DNA from: Pseudomonas mandelii
GTDB lineage: Bacteria > Pseudomonadota > Gammaproteobacteria > Pseudomonadales > Pseudomonadaceae
DNA length: 64,000 nt
Assembly (NCBI RefSeq): GCF_024138395.1
Contig: NZ_JAMYDU010000024.1
Location: 1-64,000, forward strand
Reading direction: 5' to 3'
In this document: positions 1 through 7,437 of the stretch, piece after piece
How the letters are laid out: each line of letters starts with the position of its first letter
How positions within the stretch are numbered: position 1 is the stretch's first letter
Notes under the pieces: model-generated
The model's database searches: none
What the model was told of the DNA's origin: nothing
The model's input: the letters and a program-made list of their open reading frames with translations, nothing else
Program-made: the position numbers and the translations under genes

Positions 1-25
1 CTACAGCGTTACTCGCTGCTGTCAA
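1..25 (-). promoter_or_regulatory. Probable rRNA operon promoter, proximal copy, cut by the window edge
   Basis: Reading leftward on the minus strand, TTGACA lies at 25-20, followed by a 16-base spacer and the start of a TAG(AAT)-like -10 element at the window edge. The surrounding sequence is what I remember of the leader upstream of Pseudomonas 16S rRNA genes. The transcript would run out of the window to the left. The -10 is only half visible, so the call depends on sequence outside the window. Confidence 0.6.
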
Positions 26-200
26 CACCTCTTTTTCTCCGCTTTCGACCGAGATGATCGAACCGTCAATAAGGCGACAACACACTGCCTTACCAACTCC
101 TTCGGGCCTCGATGAACTGAAGCGTAACCGCTGCCGAAAACTGCATAACTCTTTGTTTACCAAGGAATTTTCCGTTTCGACTGCGCCGGAAGTGGGGCGA

Positions 201-228
201 ATTATAGGCTTTCAAAATCTGCCGTCAA
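201..228 (-). promoter_or_regulatory. Strong sigma-70 promoter, probable distal rRNA operon promoter
   Basis: On the minus strand TTGACG (228-223) and a perfect TATAAT (206-201) are separated by exactly 16 bases. This is followed by GC-rich sequence resembling a stringent discriminator. AT-rich sequence upstream (229-320) could act as an UP element. Together with the second promoter at the window edge, the tandem arrangement fits an rrn operon transcribed leftward out of the window. No rRNA sequence itself is inside the window. Confidence 0.7.
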
Positions 229-387
229 TCCCTGATTACGCTTTTCTATCAATAACTTGGGGAAAGCCGGAAAACAGCGCATTTCCCTTCTATATGGGAG
301 AATTCGCCAAAATATAACGCTGCCCGGGCTTGCCTTCCCACTGCGCTATCATCGCCCGCTTCTCTGCACCAAGAGTCTTGAACCCGG
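229..387. other. Intergenic region between leftward rrn-type promoters and the PhoD-like gene
   Basis: This stretch is moderately AT-rich and contains only short overlapping reading frames with no family resemblance. It probably holds upstream elements of the leftward promoters and the promoter of the rightward phosphoesterase gene. I could not identify a convincing promoter for the latter. Confidence 0.4.
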
Positions 388-2322
388 ATGTCCGTATCTC
401 TGCCATTGTCTATCGATCACTCCCCGTTGCCACCAGTCCTCGTCGGCCCACTATTACGACGCCTGGAACCCACGCGACTGCTGCTGTGGCTGGTGGGGTC
501 GCGTGCGCTAACACTGACGCTGCGTCTGCAAAGAATCGATATCCGTCTCGACGCGGGGCAATGCACGATCATCCCGGTCGGTACTCATGCCTTCGTTCAT
601 TTGATTGATGTGCCACTGGATGCCGCCCTGCCCTGCGACACGTTGATCGAGTACGACCTGCTAATCACCGATGATGGAGCTCAGTCGGGCATCCCCGAAT
701 GGGCACCTCATCTACTATATGGCGAAGCGCATTGCCCGAATTTCGTGTTGCGCTCGCGGATCGATCAATTGCTGCATGGCTCCTGCCGTAAACCCCACCA
801 TCCGGCGGCCGATGGTTTGTTGTGCGTCGATCGGTTGCTGGAGTCCGAGCCGGACGCTTGCAAGCGTCCCGCGCTATTAATGATGAGCGGCGATCAGGTG
901 TATGCGGACGATGTCGCGGGGCCGATGTTGCGGGCAATTCATGCCTTGATCGAGCGTCTGGGGCTGTTCGACGAACACCTCGACGGTGCAGTGGTCAGCG
1001 ACAGCGCCAAACTCTACGAGCATCCTGCCAGCTACTACCATCGTGCGGATTTGTTACCGGCGCTTGAGAGCAACGAGACCCTGCGCGAACGATTTTTCGG
1101 TGGAGCGCGTAAGCCGATTTTTACCAGTAGCAGCGCCGACAATCATTTGGTGACCTTTGCCGAGGTCATGGCCATGTACCTATTAGTATGGTCGCCAACT
1201 TCCTGGACACTGATCGCGCCGCACCCACCGGCACTGACGCCCGAACGACGCAAGCGTTATGCCCTGGAGCAAACGCGCATTGATGAGTTCAAGAAAGGAC
1301 TAGGGGGTGTTGGGCGCGCGATGGCGCATCTGCCTTGCCTGATGATTTTCGACGACCACGATATTACCGATGACTGGAATCTTTCCGCGCAATGGGAGGA
1401 AACGGCCTACGGCCATCCGTTCTCCAAGCGCATCATCGGCAACGCGCTGCTCGCTTATATGTTGTGTCAGGGTTGGGGCAACAACCCGGACGCATTTGCC
1501 GGCATGCTGGAAAAAACCCGTCTATTGAGTGCCACTGGGCACGACCATTACCTCGACAGCGATGTTCAGGATGGCTTGATCGATGAGCTGCTGAGCTTTC
1601 AGAAGTGGCATTACGTGCTGCCCACCCGCCCTGCGCTGGTGGTGCTCGACACCCGCACTCGGCGCTGGCGCAGCGAGATGACGCTCAAGCAACCGTCCGG
1701 TCTGCTGGATTGGGAAGCGCTCAGCGAGTTGCAGCAGGAATTGCTCGATCACCCCTCGGCGATCATCGTTTCGCCGGCACCGATCTTCGGCGTCAAACTG
1801 ATCGAAACCGTGCAACGGGTATTTAGCTGGTGCGGTTATCCATTGTTGGTGGACGCTGAAAACTGGATGGCCCATCGCGGTGCGGCGCAAGTGATCCTGA
1901 ACATTTTCCGACACTCCCGCACACCCGGTAACTACGTGGTGCTGTCCGGTGATGTGCATTATTCCTTCGTCTACGAAGTATTGATCCGACACCGCAAGGC
2001 CGGCCCAAGAATCTGGCAAATCACCAGTAGCGGCATTAAAAACGAATTCCCGCCCGCACTGCTTGAATGGTTCGACCGCCTCAACCGCTGGCTCTACTCG
2101 CCCCGCTCGCCCCTCAATTGGCTAACCAAGCGCCGGCGCATGCGCATCGTTCCGCACATTCCCGAACACGCCGAAGCGGGCGAACGGCTGTGGAACTCGG
2201 CAGGAATCGGCCAAGTGTTCTTCAATGAAAAGGGCCAGCCGCAGGATATTTATCAATTCAATGCGGATGGATCGCCGAAGACGCGGATGATTGCGCCTGA
2301 AATTTCCGAAATGGTTGACTGA
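388..2322 (+). CDS. PhoD-like metallophosphoesterase (alkaline phosphatase D family)
   Basis: Predicted 644-residue protein related to PhoD-type phosphodiesterases/alkaline phosphatases, which hydrolyse phosphoesters with a metal centre. Metallophosphatase motifs are visible in order: SGDQVYAD near residue 170, IFDDHDITDDWN near residue 320, and LSGDVHYSF near residue 515. No signal peptide or Tat motif is evident at the N-terminus, so it may be cytoplasmic, unlike classical secreted PhoD. The ATG at 388 has no strong ribosome-binding site, and the true start could differ slightly. The substrate is unknown. It is followed by a small kinase-like gene 40 bases downstream, possibly co-transcribed. 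Confidence 0.8.
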   Translation: MSVSLPLSIDHSPLPPVLVGPLLRRLEPTRLLLWLVGSRALTLTLRLQRIDIRLDAGQCTIIPVGTHAFVHLIDVPLDAALPCDTLIEYDLLITDDGAQSGIPEWAPHLLYGEAHCPNFVLRSRIDQLLHGSCRKPHHPAADGLLCVDRLLESEPDACKRPALLMMSGDQVYADDVAGPMLRAIHALIERLGLFDEHLDGAVVSDSAKLYEHPASYYHRADLLPALESNETLRERFFGGARKPIFTSSSADNHLVTFAEVMAMYLLVWSPTSWTLIAPHPPALTPERRKRYALEQTRIDEFKKGLGGVGRAMAHLPCLMIFDDHDITDDWNLSAQWEETAYGHPFSKRIIGNALLAYMLCQGWGNNPDAFAGMLEKTRLLSATGHDHYLDSDVQDGLIDELLSFQKWHYVLPTRPALVVLDTRTRRWRSEMTLKQPSGLLDWEALSELQQELLDHPSAIIVSPAPIFGVKLIETVQRVFSWCGYPLLVDAENWMAHRGAAQVILNIFRHSRTPGNYVVLSGDVHYSFVYEVLIRHRKAGPRIWQITSSGIKNEFPPALLEWFDRLNRWLYSPRSPLNWLTKRRRMRIVPHIPEHAEAGERLWNSAGIGQVFFNEKGQPQDIYQFNADGSPKTRMIAPEISEMVD

Positions 2323-2362
2323 CTTCGCCCGAGTTGCCATGAGCACACATCACCCGCTCACC

Positions 2363-2866
2363 ATGAACCTCACCCGAACTCTGATCATCGGCAATTCAGG
2401 TTCGGGAAAAAGTTGGCTGGCCAAACGACTGGCCGAGCATCTGCAAGTACCCTGGATCGATCTCGACCTGATTCACTGGATATCCGATGAACACAGCATC
2501 GCTCGTCCTCGTGCCGAAGCATTGGGAATGGCACGGGTGGCGGCAAGTAAAGAGCGCTGGGTGATCGAGGGTGTGTATGGCTGGATGGTCAGTGAACTGG
2601 TGAAACAGGCGACGGCGCTGATCTGGCTATGCCTGGAGGACGAAGACTGCGTCAGTCATATTCGCCAGCGAGAAGCGAAGCGGGACGATAGCGACGAGTT
2701 ACTGATAGCGCTACAGGACTGGGCGGGTAGTTACCGTACTCGCGAAGGGTCCAGTGGATTTGCCGCGCATCAGTGTTTGTTCGAAGGGTTTAGTGCTTTG
2801 AAATTTCAACTGATGAACCGGGATGAAGTCACGGCGTTCGTCAGTACGATGCAACAGGCTGACTGA
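2363..2866 (+). CDS. P-loop adenylate-kinase-like protein
   Basis: Small nucleotide-binding protein of about 167 residues. Immediately after the start is a Walker A motif, GNSGSGKS (residues 9-16), followed by the pattern of DNA topology modulation/FlaR-like adenylate kinase relatives: an LDLIHW segment and a WVIEGVYG segment near the middle. Such proteins probably phosphorylate or hydrolyse nucleotides, but the substrate is unknown. The ATG at 2363 puts the P-loop near the N-terminus as is usual for the family. An upstream ATG at 2339 is also possible, and neither has a clear ribosome-binding site. It follows the PhoD-like gene closely in the same direction. Confidence 0.7.
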   Translation: MNLTRTLIIGNSGSGKSWLAKRLAEHLQVPWIDLDLIHWISDEHSIARPRAEALGMARVAASKERWVIEGVYGWMVSELVKQATALIWLCLEDEDCVSHIRQREAKRDDSDELLIALQDWAGSYRTREGSSGFAAHQCLFEGFSALKFQLMNRDEVTAFVSTMQQAD

Positions 2867-2899
2867 TCGTCCCCAATGCAACTGACACAGACACCGCTT

Positions 2900-2999
2900 C
2901 TGTAGGAGCTGCCGAAGGCTGCGATCTTTTGATCTTCAGCGAATCAAGTTCTGTCGAAAATCAAGATCAAAAGATCGCAGCCTTCGACAGCTCCTACAG
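2900..2999. repeat. REPIN: inverted pair of REP sequences (gtaggagctgccgaagg class)
   Basis: Two inverted REP sequences with arms reading ctgtaggagctgccgaagg and its complement, separated by about 40 bases. It lies between convergent genes and could form a long hairpin in RNA, acting as a transcript end for both. The same family occurs at 26975, 47402 and 58212. Confidence 0.85.
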
Positions 3000-3024
3000 G
3001 GGAACGGCATATATCCAGAAAATG

Positions 3025-4200
3025 TCAGGCCACCTTCACCGCCCGCGCCAGCCCTCTGACAATCATTTCCACTTCCCGCTCATCGATCGTCAGCGGCGGC
3101 AGCAGGCGAATGGTTTTGCCCCGTGTCACGTTGATCAGCAAGCCGTGATCGCGGGCTGCAATCAGGGTCAGGTCGCGGATCGGCTGAGCGAGTTCGATGC
3201 CGATCATCAAGCCTTGGCCACGAATCGCCAGGACGCTCGGATTGTCAGCCAGTTCCATGCGCAACCTGGCGAGTAAGCGTTCCCCCTGAAGTCTGGCGTT
3301 TTCCAGCAGGTCTTGTTCTTCAATAATCTCCAACACAGTGCAACCCACCCGACATGCCAACGGATTGCCGCCGAACGTGCTGCCGTGACTGCCTGGGGTG
3401 AACAGGTCGGCTGCTTTGCCCCGGGCCAGGCAAGCACCAATGGGAATTCCGTTACCCAGGCCTTTGGCCAAAGTCATGACGTCCGGGATGATGTCTTCGT
3501 GCTGGAACGCAAACCACTGGCCAGTGCGGCCGATGCCGGTCTGAATCTCGTCGAGCATCAACAGCCAGGCGCGCCGGTTGCACAGTTCGCGCACCGCTTT
3601 GAGATAACCGGGCGGCGCCATTTGCACACCGCTTTCGCCCTGAATCGGCTCCATCAGGATCGCCACGATGCGCGGGCCATGGGCGTGTTGCACCGTCTCC
3701 AGCGCCGCGAGGTCGCCGAATGGCACTTTAATGAAGTCCCCCGGCAACTCGTTAAACCCCAGGCGCACCGCAGGGCCGTCACTGGCGGACAAGGTGCCAA
3801 GAGTACGACCGTGAAAGGCCTTTTCCATGACCACTACCAGCGGTTGCTCGATGCCTTTATGCCAGCCGTACAGCCGCGCGAGTTTCAGCGCGGTTTCGTT
3901 GGCTTCGGCTCCAGAGTTGTTGAAGAACGCCCGCTCCATGCCCGACAGCCGAGCCAGTTTCTGCGCCAACCGCTGTTGCCAGTCGATGCTGTACAGGTTG
4001 GAGGTGTGCAACAGCAGCCCGGCCTGCTCGCTGATGGCCGCCACAATTCGCGGATGGGAATGGCCGACGTTGGTCACCGCCACACCCGCCACCGCGTCCA
4101 GATATTCACGACCGGCCTGATCCCACAAGCGCGTGCCCAAGCCTTTGCTGAAACTCAGGGCCAAGGGTTGGTAAGTGCTCATCAGGCAGGCGGCGGTCAT
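3025..4200 (-). CDS. Class III PLP-dependent aminotransferase (acetylornithine aminotransferase-like)
   Basis: About 391 residues, the usual length for ArgD-type enzymes, which transfer an amino group from N-acetylornithine or a similar omega-amine to 2-oxoglutarate. Family motifs are visible: FFNNSGAEANE near residue 95, FHGRTLG near 130, LDEIQTGIGRTG near 215 and the PLP lysine in TLAKGLGNGIPIGA near 245, then HGSTFGGNPLACR. Fluorescent pseudomonads carry several paralogues of this type, so the physiological substrate is uncertain and I give no symbol. The ATG at 4200 is preferred; starts at 4215 and 4182 are also possible. It is divergent from a LysR regulator that probably controls it. 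Confidence 0.8.
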   Translation of the reverse strand: MTAACLMSTYQPLALSFSKGLGTRLWDQAGREYLDAVAGVAVTNVGHSHPRIVAAISEQAGLLLHTSNLYSIDWQQRLAQKLARLSGMERAFFNNSGAEANETALKLARLYGWHKGIEQPLVVVMEKAFHGRTLGTLSASDGPAVRLGFNELPGDFIKVPFGDLAALETVQHAHGPRIVAILMEPIQGESGVQMAPPGYLKAVRELCNRRAWLLMLDEIQTGIGRTGQWFAFQHEDIIPDVMTLAKGLGNGIPIGACLARGKAADLFTPGSHGSTFGGNPLACRVGCTVLEIIEEQDLLENARLQGERLLARLRMELADNPSVLAIRGQGLMIGIELAQPIRDLTLIAARDHGLLINVTRGKTIRLLPPLTIDEREVEMIVRGLARAVKVA

Positions 4201-4222
4201 GACATCAAACTCCATTAATTAT

Positions 4223-4268
4223 CGGTGTTTTTGCAGTATGGTTAGCCACCTGAGCTGGATAAACACCG
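4223..4268. promoter_or_regulatory. Inverted repeat in the divergent aminotransferase/LysR promoter region
   Basis: CGGTGTTT at 4223-4230 is matched by its exact complement AAACACCG at 4261-4268, with 30 bases between. It lies between two divergent genes, one of them a LysR regulator. It is a candidate operator, although LysR sites usually have closer half-sites of the T-N11-A form. Confidence 0.4.
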
Positions 4269-4302
4269 CAACACTTCAATCATTTTAAAGCCGAGCTTGA
4301 TA

Positions 4303-5208
4303 ATGGATTTGTTCCAGGCAATGACCGTTTACGTAAGAGTGGTGGAAGCCGGCAGCATGACCGCCGCCGCTTTGCAGTGCGAAATGTCCACGACCATGGT
4401 CAGCAATCATCTTCGAGCCCTGGAGCAACGTCTGGGCGTGCGTCTGCTCAACCGTACGACACGACGCCAACGGCTGACGGAATTCGGCACGGCGTACTAT
4501 CAACGTTGTCTCGAGGTGCTGGGGCTGGTGGCCGATTCCGAACGTCTGGCCGAACAGACCCTCGACGAGCCGAGCGGCACCCTGCGCATCACTGCACCGC
4601 TGACCTTCGGCACCGAACGGCTGGCGCCTGCCTTGAGCGAATTCACCCTGCGCTGTCCGCAAGTCAAACTCGACGTCGTCTTGACCAATCAACGCCTGGA
4701 TCTGCTCGACAACGGTTTCGATGTGGCGATTCGCTTGGGCACTACCGAGCTGTCCCGCATGATCGCCCGCCCGCTCATCGACTACACGATGACCCTGTGC
4801 GCATCGAAGGACTATCTGGCGCGCCGAGGAACCCCGGAAAAGCCTGCCGACCTGCAACACCATGACTGCCTGGCCTTCGCCTATCCGGCCGGAGATGACT
4901 GGCACTCGGTAGCCAAACAATGGCGCCTGAGAGGACCCGAAGGTGAAGTCATGGTGGCGGTCAGCGGGCCAATGCTGATCAATAGCTCGGCGGGGCTGCA
5001 TCAAGCGGCGCGTACCGGCATGGGTATCGTGATGGTGCCCGATGCATTGGTGGAGCAGGATCTTCAGGACGGAAAACTGGTGGCCTTGATGCAAGACTAC
5101 CAATTACCAAGTCGGCCGATGAACCTGGTGTACGCCCAGGACCGCTACCGTCTGCCAAAATTGCGCAGCTTTGTCGACTTTGCGCTGCAGAGGTGGGGCA
5201 AGCACTAG
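4303..5208 (+). CDS. LysR-family transcriptional regulator
   Basis: About 301 residues with an N-terminal winged helix-turn-helix (residues 1-60, including LFQAMTVYVRVVEAGSM and RLLNRTTRRQRLTEFG) and a C-terminal periplasmic-binding-protein-like effector domain. The sequence pattern is of the subgroup often placed next to oxidoreductase or efflux genes (GcvA/AaeR-like). The divergent aminotransferase starts about 100 bases away, and the regulator probably controls that gene and itself. The ATG at 4303 is chosen because it gives the standard N-terminus. The effector cannot be inferred from sequence. Confidence 0.85.
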   Translation: MDLFQAMTVYVRVVEAGSMTAAALQCEMSTTMVSNHLRALEQRLGVRLLNRTTRRQRLTEFGTAYYQRCLEVLGLVADSERLAEQTLDEPSGTLRITAPLTFGTERLAPALSEFTLRCPQVKLDVVLTNQRLDLLDNGFDVAIRLGTTELSRMIARPLIDYTMTLCASKDYLARRGTPEKPADLQHHDCLAFAYPAGDDWHSVAKQWRLRGPEGEVMVAVSGPMLINSSAGLHQAARTGMGIVMVPDALVEQDLQDGKLVALMQDYQLPSRPMNLVYAQDRYRLPKLRSFVDFALQRWGKH

Positions 5209-5280
5209 CCGGGGCAATACGCCATGAACTAATCTTCTCGACTGGCGAGTCACGTTGATATCAGTTCGGCAGGGAGACCG

Positions 5281-6296
5281 ATGATGGGTGAGGCATCGAA
5301 TATCGAGCCGTTGAAGTTCAATCTGTCAGATTTTAACGAAGACATGCTGCACACCATTCTGGAACTGGTCAGCGATGGCATCTGGGACTGGAATGCCAAC
5401 ACCGGGTTCGTTTATCGCAATCCCGGGTGGTACGAGATGCTCGGCTATACACCTCATTCCCTGGATAACAACGTGCTGACCTGGGAAAACGTGATCCATC
5501 CCGACGATTATTCACGGGTCATGGCGCTGTTCGATGACTACCTGAACCAGCGCGCTCCCGGTTATCAGGCCGAGTATCGCTGCCGCATGCAGAATGGCAC
5601 TTACACCTGGATCGAAGATCGCGGCTACGTGCTGGCACGTAATGCCGACGGTTCAGTGGCACGAATGGTCGGCGCGCACCGCAGTATCGAAGACAAGAAA
5701 CGCCTGTTCGAAGAAATGGAACGGCGCAATCAATCCCTCGAAGCCATCGTCGAAGAACGCACCCGGGAGTTGTCTCGGGTCAATCAGCAGTTGCAGATTC
5801 AACTCGAAGAGAATCGCAAACTGGCGGAAACCGATGTGCTGACCTCCATCGCCAATCGCTATCGACTGGAAAAAGCCCTGCCTCAGGAATGCGACCGCGC
5901 CCAACGCTTTCGCCAACCCCTGTCGCTGATCGCCATGGACATCGAGACTTCAAAAACATCAACGATCACTACGGCCACGCGCTGGGTGATGCGGCGCTGG
6001 TACAGGTGATCGAGAGCGTTAAGCACTGCGTGCGCGAAGGCGATCTGTTGGCGCGCTGGGGTGGTGACGAGTTCATCATGATTCTGCCCAATACTTCGTT
6101 GGCCGACGCCAGGGCACTTGCTGAAAGAATCCGTCACGGCCTGTCGAGTCTGCTGCCGGTCGGGGACTATCAAGTCACCATGAGTTTTGGCGTAGTGCAA
6201 CGTTTTGAAGAAGAACAACAAACCGGATTGCTGGCCAGGGCCGATCAGGCGCTGTATCGATCGAAGATTGCGGGTAAGAATGTGATTTCGGGATGA
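5281..6296 (+). pseudogene. PAS-GGDEF diguanylate cyclase interrupted by a one-base frameshift
   Basis: The gene encodes a PAS sensor domain (about residues 20-145), a coiled-coil linker (about 150-190) and a GGDEF domain that would make cyclic di-GMP. The first frame runs from 5281 to about 5945 and ends out of frame at 6009. The rest of the GGDEF domain continues in another frame from about 5946 (DFKNINDHYGHALGD) to 6296, with an intact WGGDEF active site and an REGD inhibitory site five residues before it. Adding one base near 5945 would restore a continuous 338-residue protein. No homopolymer marks the site. Either the strain has lost this enzyme or the base is a sequencing error. A ribosome-binding site AGGGAG precedes the start. 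Confidence 0.85.
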
Positions 6297-6697
6297 ATAC
6301 TCCCGTGCTTATCCGTGATGTACAGCCCTCGGACGTGGAGTCCGTGCGACTTTTTCTTGGCGAGAATGGCTGGGCTCATCGTACCGGCTCATCTGAGCAT
6401 TTCGCGCAGTTGATCGCTAACTCCCAACGTACAGCTCTGGCAATAAAGGACTCCCACATCGTGGGGTTTGCCCGAGGTGTCACCGATGGTTTATCCAACG
6501 GTTATCTGTCGATGGTTGTCGTGTGCGGACAAACTCGACGTGAAGGCGTCGGTCGCGCGCTGGTTGAGCATGTCATGGGCGACAACACCGCCATTACCTG
6601 GCTCCTGCGAGCAGGCCGTGAAGGCGCTTCGGATTTCTTTTCAAAGCTGGGCTTTGAAACATCGACCATCGCGATGGAACGATCGCGCTCGAAGTAG
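6293..6697 (+). CDS. GNAT-family N-acetyltransferase
   Basis: A 134-residue protein with the GNAT fold. The acetyl-CoA pyrophosphate-binding loop is recognisable as QTRREGVGRALVEHV near residues 79-93, and the C-terminal FFSKLGFE segment near 115-123 is also typical. The acceptor substrate is unknown. Its ATG overlaps the stop of the upstream diguanylate cyclase (ATGA), so the two were probably translationally coupled. The frameshift upstream may therefore affect its expression. Confidence 0.8.
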   Translation: MNTPVLIRDVQPSDVESVRLFLGENGWAHRTGSSEHFAQLIANSQRTALAIKDSHIVGFARGVTDGLSNGYLSMVVVCGQTRREGVGRALVEHVMGDNTAITWLLRAGREGASDFFSKLGFETSTIAMERSRSK

Positions 6698-6704
6698 CCA
6701 GGCA

Positions 6705-7412
6705 CTATTGACCAGCCTTCACCAACACCGGTTTCTCCTGATACCGATCCGGATACAGCTGCTTCAACTGCGCCACTTTCGGCAGGTCGTTGATCACGAT
6801 GTAGGGATACGTCGGGTGCTCGGTCAAGAAGTCCTGATGTTCCTCCTCCGCCGGGTAGAAGCCGTTGTAGGTTTCCAGTTTGGTCACGATGGGTTTACTG
6901 AACGAATGGGCGGCGTCGAGTTGCGCGATGTAGGCCTGGGCGACGCGTTGCTGTTCAGCGCTTTTCAGGAAAAGTGCTGATCGATACTGGGTGCCGCGGT
7001 CCGGCCCCTGGCGGTTGAGTTCGGTGGGGTTATGGGCCACCGAGAAATAGATCTGCAACAGGCTGCCATAACTGACTTGAGCCGGATCGTAGGTGACTTC
7101 GACGGCCTCCGCATGACCGGTATCGCCATTGCTGACCCGCTCGTATTGAGCGGTGTCGGCTGTGCCGCCGGCGTAACCGGAGACGGCGTTCTTCACTCCT
7201 TTGACGTGTTGAAATACCCCTTGGACGCCCCAGAAGCAACCGCCCGCAAAAATTGCCGTTTCACTGCGCGCCTGGGTGTTCTCGTCGAGGGTTGGTGGCG
7301 GAATGATGACCGCCTCTTCGGCGCCTCCGAAAGAGAACGCTGCGCACTGACCGATAACACTGGCAGCGGCCAATCCCAGCAGGGTGCGACGCCAGTTATA
7401 TAGGGTTTTCAT
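6705..7412 (-). CDS. msrA: Exported peptide-methionine (S)-S-oxide reductase MsrA
   Basis: About 235 residues. The N-terminus (residues 1-25) is a signal peptide with a hydrophobic stretch after NWRR, so the enzyme acts outside the cytoplasm. The catalytic motif GGCFWG has its nucleophile at Cys59. The downstream elements (GHAEAVEVTYDP, TQYRSALF) are typical of MsrA, which reduces the S-epimer of methionine sulfoxide in damaged proteins. No other cysteine is present in the mature protein, so it lacks the usual resolving cysteines and probably depends directly on a reductant such as the DipZ thioredoxin domain encoded next door. The start at 7412 is chosen over upstream ATGs because it begins the signal peptide. 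Confidence 0.9.
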   Translation of the reverse strand: MKTLYNWRRTLLGLAAASVIGQCAAFSFGGAEEAVIIPPPTLDENTQARSETAIFAGGCFWGVQGVFQHVKGVKNAVSGYAGGTADTAQYERVSNGDTGHAEAVEVTYDPAQVSYGSLLQIYFSVAHNPTELNRQGPDRGTQYRSALFLKSAEQQRVAQAYIAQLDAAHSFSKPIVTKLETYNGFYPAEEEHQDFLTEHPTYPYIVINDLPKVAQLKQLYPDRYQEKPVLVKAGQ

Positions 7413-7437
7413 GGCTTGTCTCCTGAGGAATGGGCTA

